Of a DNA stretch of 64,000 nt, positions 63,420 through 64,000 are shown one piece after another. Made by a program: the position numbers and the translations under genes. Source of the stretch: Maricaulis virginensis. GTDB taxonomy: Bacteria > Pseudomonadota > Alphaproteobacteria > Caulobacterales > Maricaulaceae. The notes under the pieces are model-generated. The model saw only the letters and a program-made list of their open reading frames with translations. It made no database searches and was not told the origin of the DNA. Each line of letters starts with the position of its first letter. Position 1 is the stretch's first letter. Location: assembly GCF_027922185.1 (NCBI RefSeq), contig NZ_BSFE01000003.1, positions 186,001-250,000 of the forward strand, read 5' to 3'.

Positions 63420-63593
63420 GGTTTGTCGTCCTTCCCCTCGATGGGGAAGGTGGGCCAGCGCATAGCGCTGGCTCGGAAGGGGTGAATCCCGGTGCCGGCT
63501 GTCTGATTGCATAGTCGCGAAGACCTCGCCGCCACCCCATCCACCACGCCTTCGGCGCGGTCCCCCTTCCCCATCAAGGGGAAGGACGGGGCC
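63420..63593. repeat. Palindromic intergenic repeat after argC
   Basis: Two related hairpins, CCTTCCCCTCGATGGGGAAGG at the left end (given as CCTTCCCC-TCGAT-GGGGAAGG) and CCTTCCCCATCAAGGGGAAGG at the right (CCTTCCCC-ATCAA-GGGGAAGG), enclose CCAGCGCATAGCGCTGG and GCGCGG segments. It resembles the elements at 31079 and 36425 and may end both convergent transcripts. Confidence 0.8.
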
Positions 63594-64000
63594 TTACCCG
63601 TCGTCGTTGGAGTATCCGCGCACGACGCCGGCTTCCGCGTCGATCGCCTGCCAGCGGTCTTCATACGCAGCATCGCGCTCGACCCGGACATGTCCTTCGG
63701 CCCGCCAGAGGGTGAAGTCGCGCGTGCGGCCGCCGTCGAGCGGAATGGCCAGTTCGCCCACGCTTTCGAAAGTCCGGAAGTCCTCCCGCAGGCGCGGCAC
63801 TTCCAGCGGCCTGTGGGAGACGATCAGCACGGGGCCGTCGATCGTCTCCGGCAGCGGCCAGATATCCTCGGCATGGTTCACGGGACCGGAATAGCGCAGC
63901 CACATGCGCATCTCCGTCTGCAGCGAAGGCGCATAGCGCTGGGTCTGGTGGAAGACATTGCGGTCGTCGAACACGATGAAGGCATAGTCGTCCGCGGCGG
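63594..64000 (-). CDS. C-terminal part of a membrane glycosyltransferase (GT39-like), 5' end outside the window
   Basis: About 135 residues are visible and the frame stays open to the window edge. The segment FIVFDDRNVFHQTQRYAP, followed by NHAEDIWPLP and VLIVSHRP, matches the soluble C-terminal domain of ArnT/GT39-like glycosyltransferases, where the usual form is FDDR-x-L-YY and NHYE-x-PLP. Those proteins have many membrane helices upstream, not seen here. It would move sugars from a polyprenyl carrier to lipid or protein in the envelope. Convergent with argC. Confidence 0.58.
   Translation of the reverse strand, partial: AADDYAFIVFDDRNVFHQTQRYAPSLQTEMRMWLRYSGPVNHAEDIWPLPETIDGPVLIVSHRPLEVPRLREDFRTFESVGELAIPLDGGRTRDFTLWRAEGHVRVERDAAYEDRWQAIDAEAGVVRGYSNDDG

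Overview
This is about 64 kb of GC-rich, densely coding chromosome from an alphaproteobacterium. The best lineage clue is the arginine block at 60129-63399. There an N-acetylornithine carbamoyltransferase of the Xanthomonas type sits next to a fused acetylglutamate synthase/kinase, a combination known from Maricaulis and xanthomonads. With the DUF2849/DUF934 sulfite-reduction cluster and a SAM-II riboswitch, this suggests a marine, Maricaulis-like member of the Maricaulales. No tRNA, rRNA, transposase, integrase or CRISPR array was found. One assembly gap (97 N, 8854-8950) lies inside a 9-bp tandem repeat.

Layout. 1-3.9 kb: a signalling block with the end of a repeat-rich protein, an unknown protein, a TRAFs-binding/cyclase protein and a Crp/Fnr regulator on the opposite strand whose 3' end overlaps the cyclase. 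4-8.8 kb: exported alkylsulfatase and M14 peptidase. 8.8-19.9 kb: tandem repeat, STAND/AAA ATPase, Uup, an ABC ATPase with a fused ABC permease/M1 peptidase, and two tandem paralogues of unknown function. 20-30 kb: PQQ sugar dehydrogenase, a candidate small RNA, a NYN nuclease, an RND pump, YhiN, and a lipase divergent from glycerol kinase. 30-33 kb: an exported Cys-rich protein, palindromic repeats and a lower-GC membrane protein. 33-36.4 kb: hom-metX-metB behind a SAM-II riboswitch. 36.6-44.8 kb: a six-gene sulfate/sulfite assimilation operon (cysG, DUF2849, cysI, DUF934-cysH, cysK, fpr) divergent from a LysR regulator with a strong palindromic operator between them. 45-49.8 kb: a 2-oxoacid:ferredoxin oxidoreductase operon. 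49.8-53.8 kb: four related Xre-type regulators, three in tandem, and a PiT-like transporter. 53.8-60 kb: M28 peptidase, an MFS carrier with a hydrolase, kdsB with a phosphatase-like protein. 60-63.4 kb: the arginine operon. The window ends in a membrane glycosyltransferase.

How the genes fit together. Sulfur is reduced by the cys operon. Homoserine made by hom is acylated by MetX and joined to cysteine by MetB, and S-adenosylmethionine closes the loop through the riboswitch. The fpr product could reduce ferredoxin for CysI. Several regulatory sites were found by reading intergenic DNA: the riboswitch and its alternative pairing, a 25-bp LysR-type palindrome, a 17-bp palindrome before the Xre triplet, a 28-bp palindrome before the MFS gene, and a promoter plus terminator around a roughly 70-nt candidate RNA. 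Gene names rest on motif recognition from translated sequence only; no database search was run.
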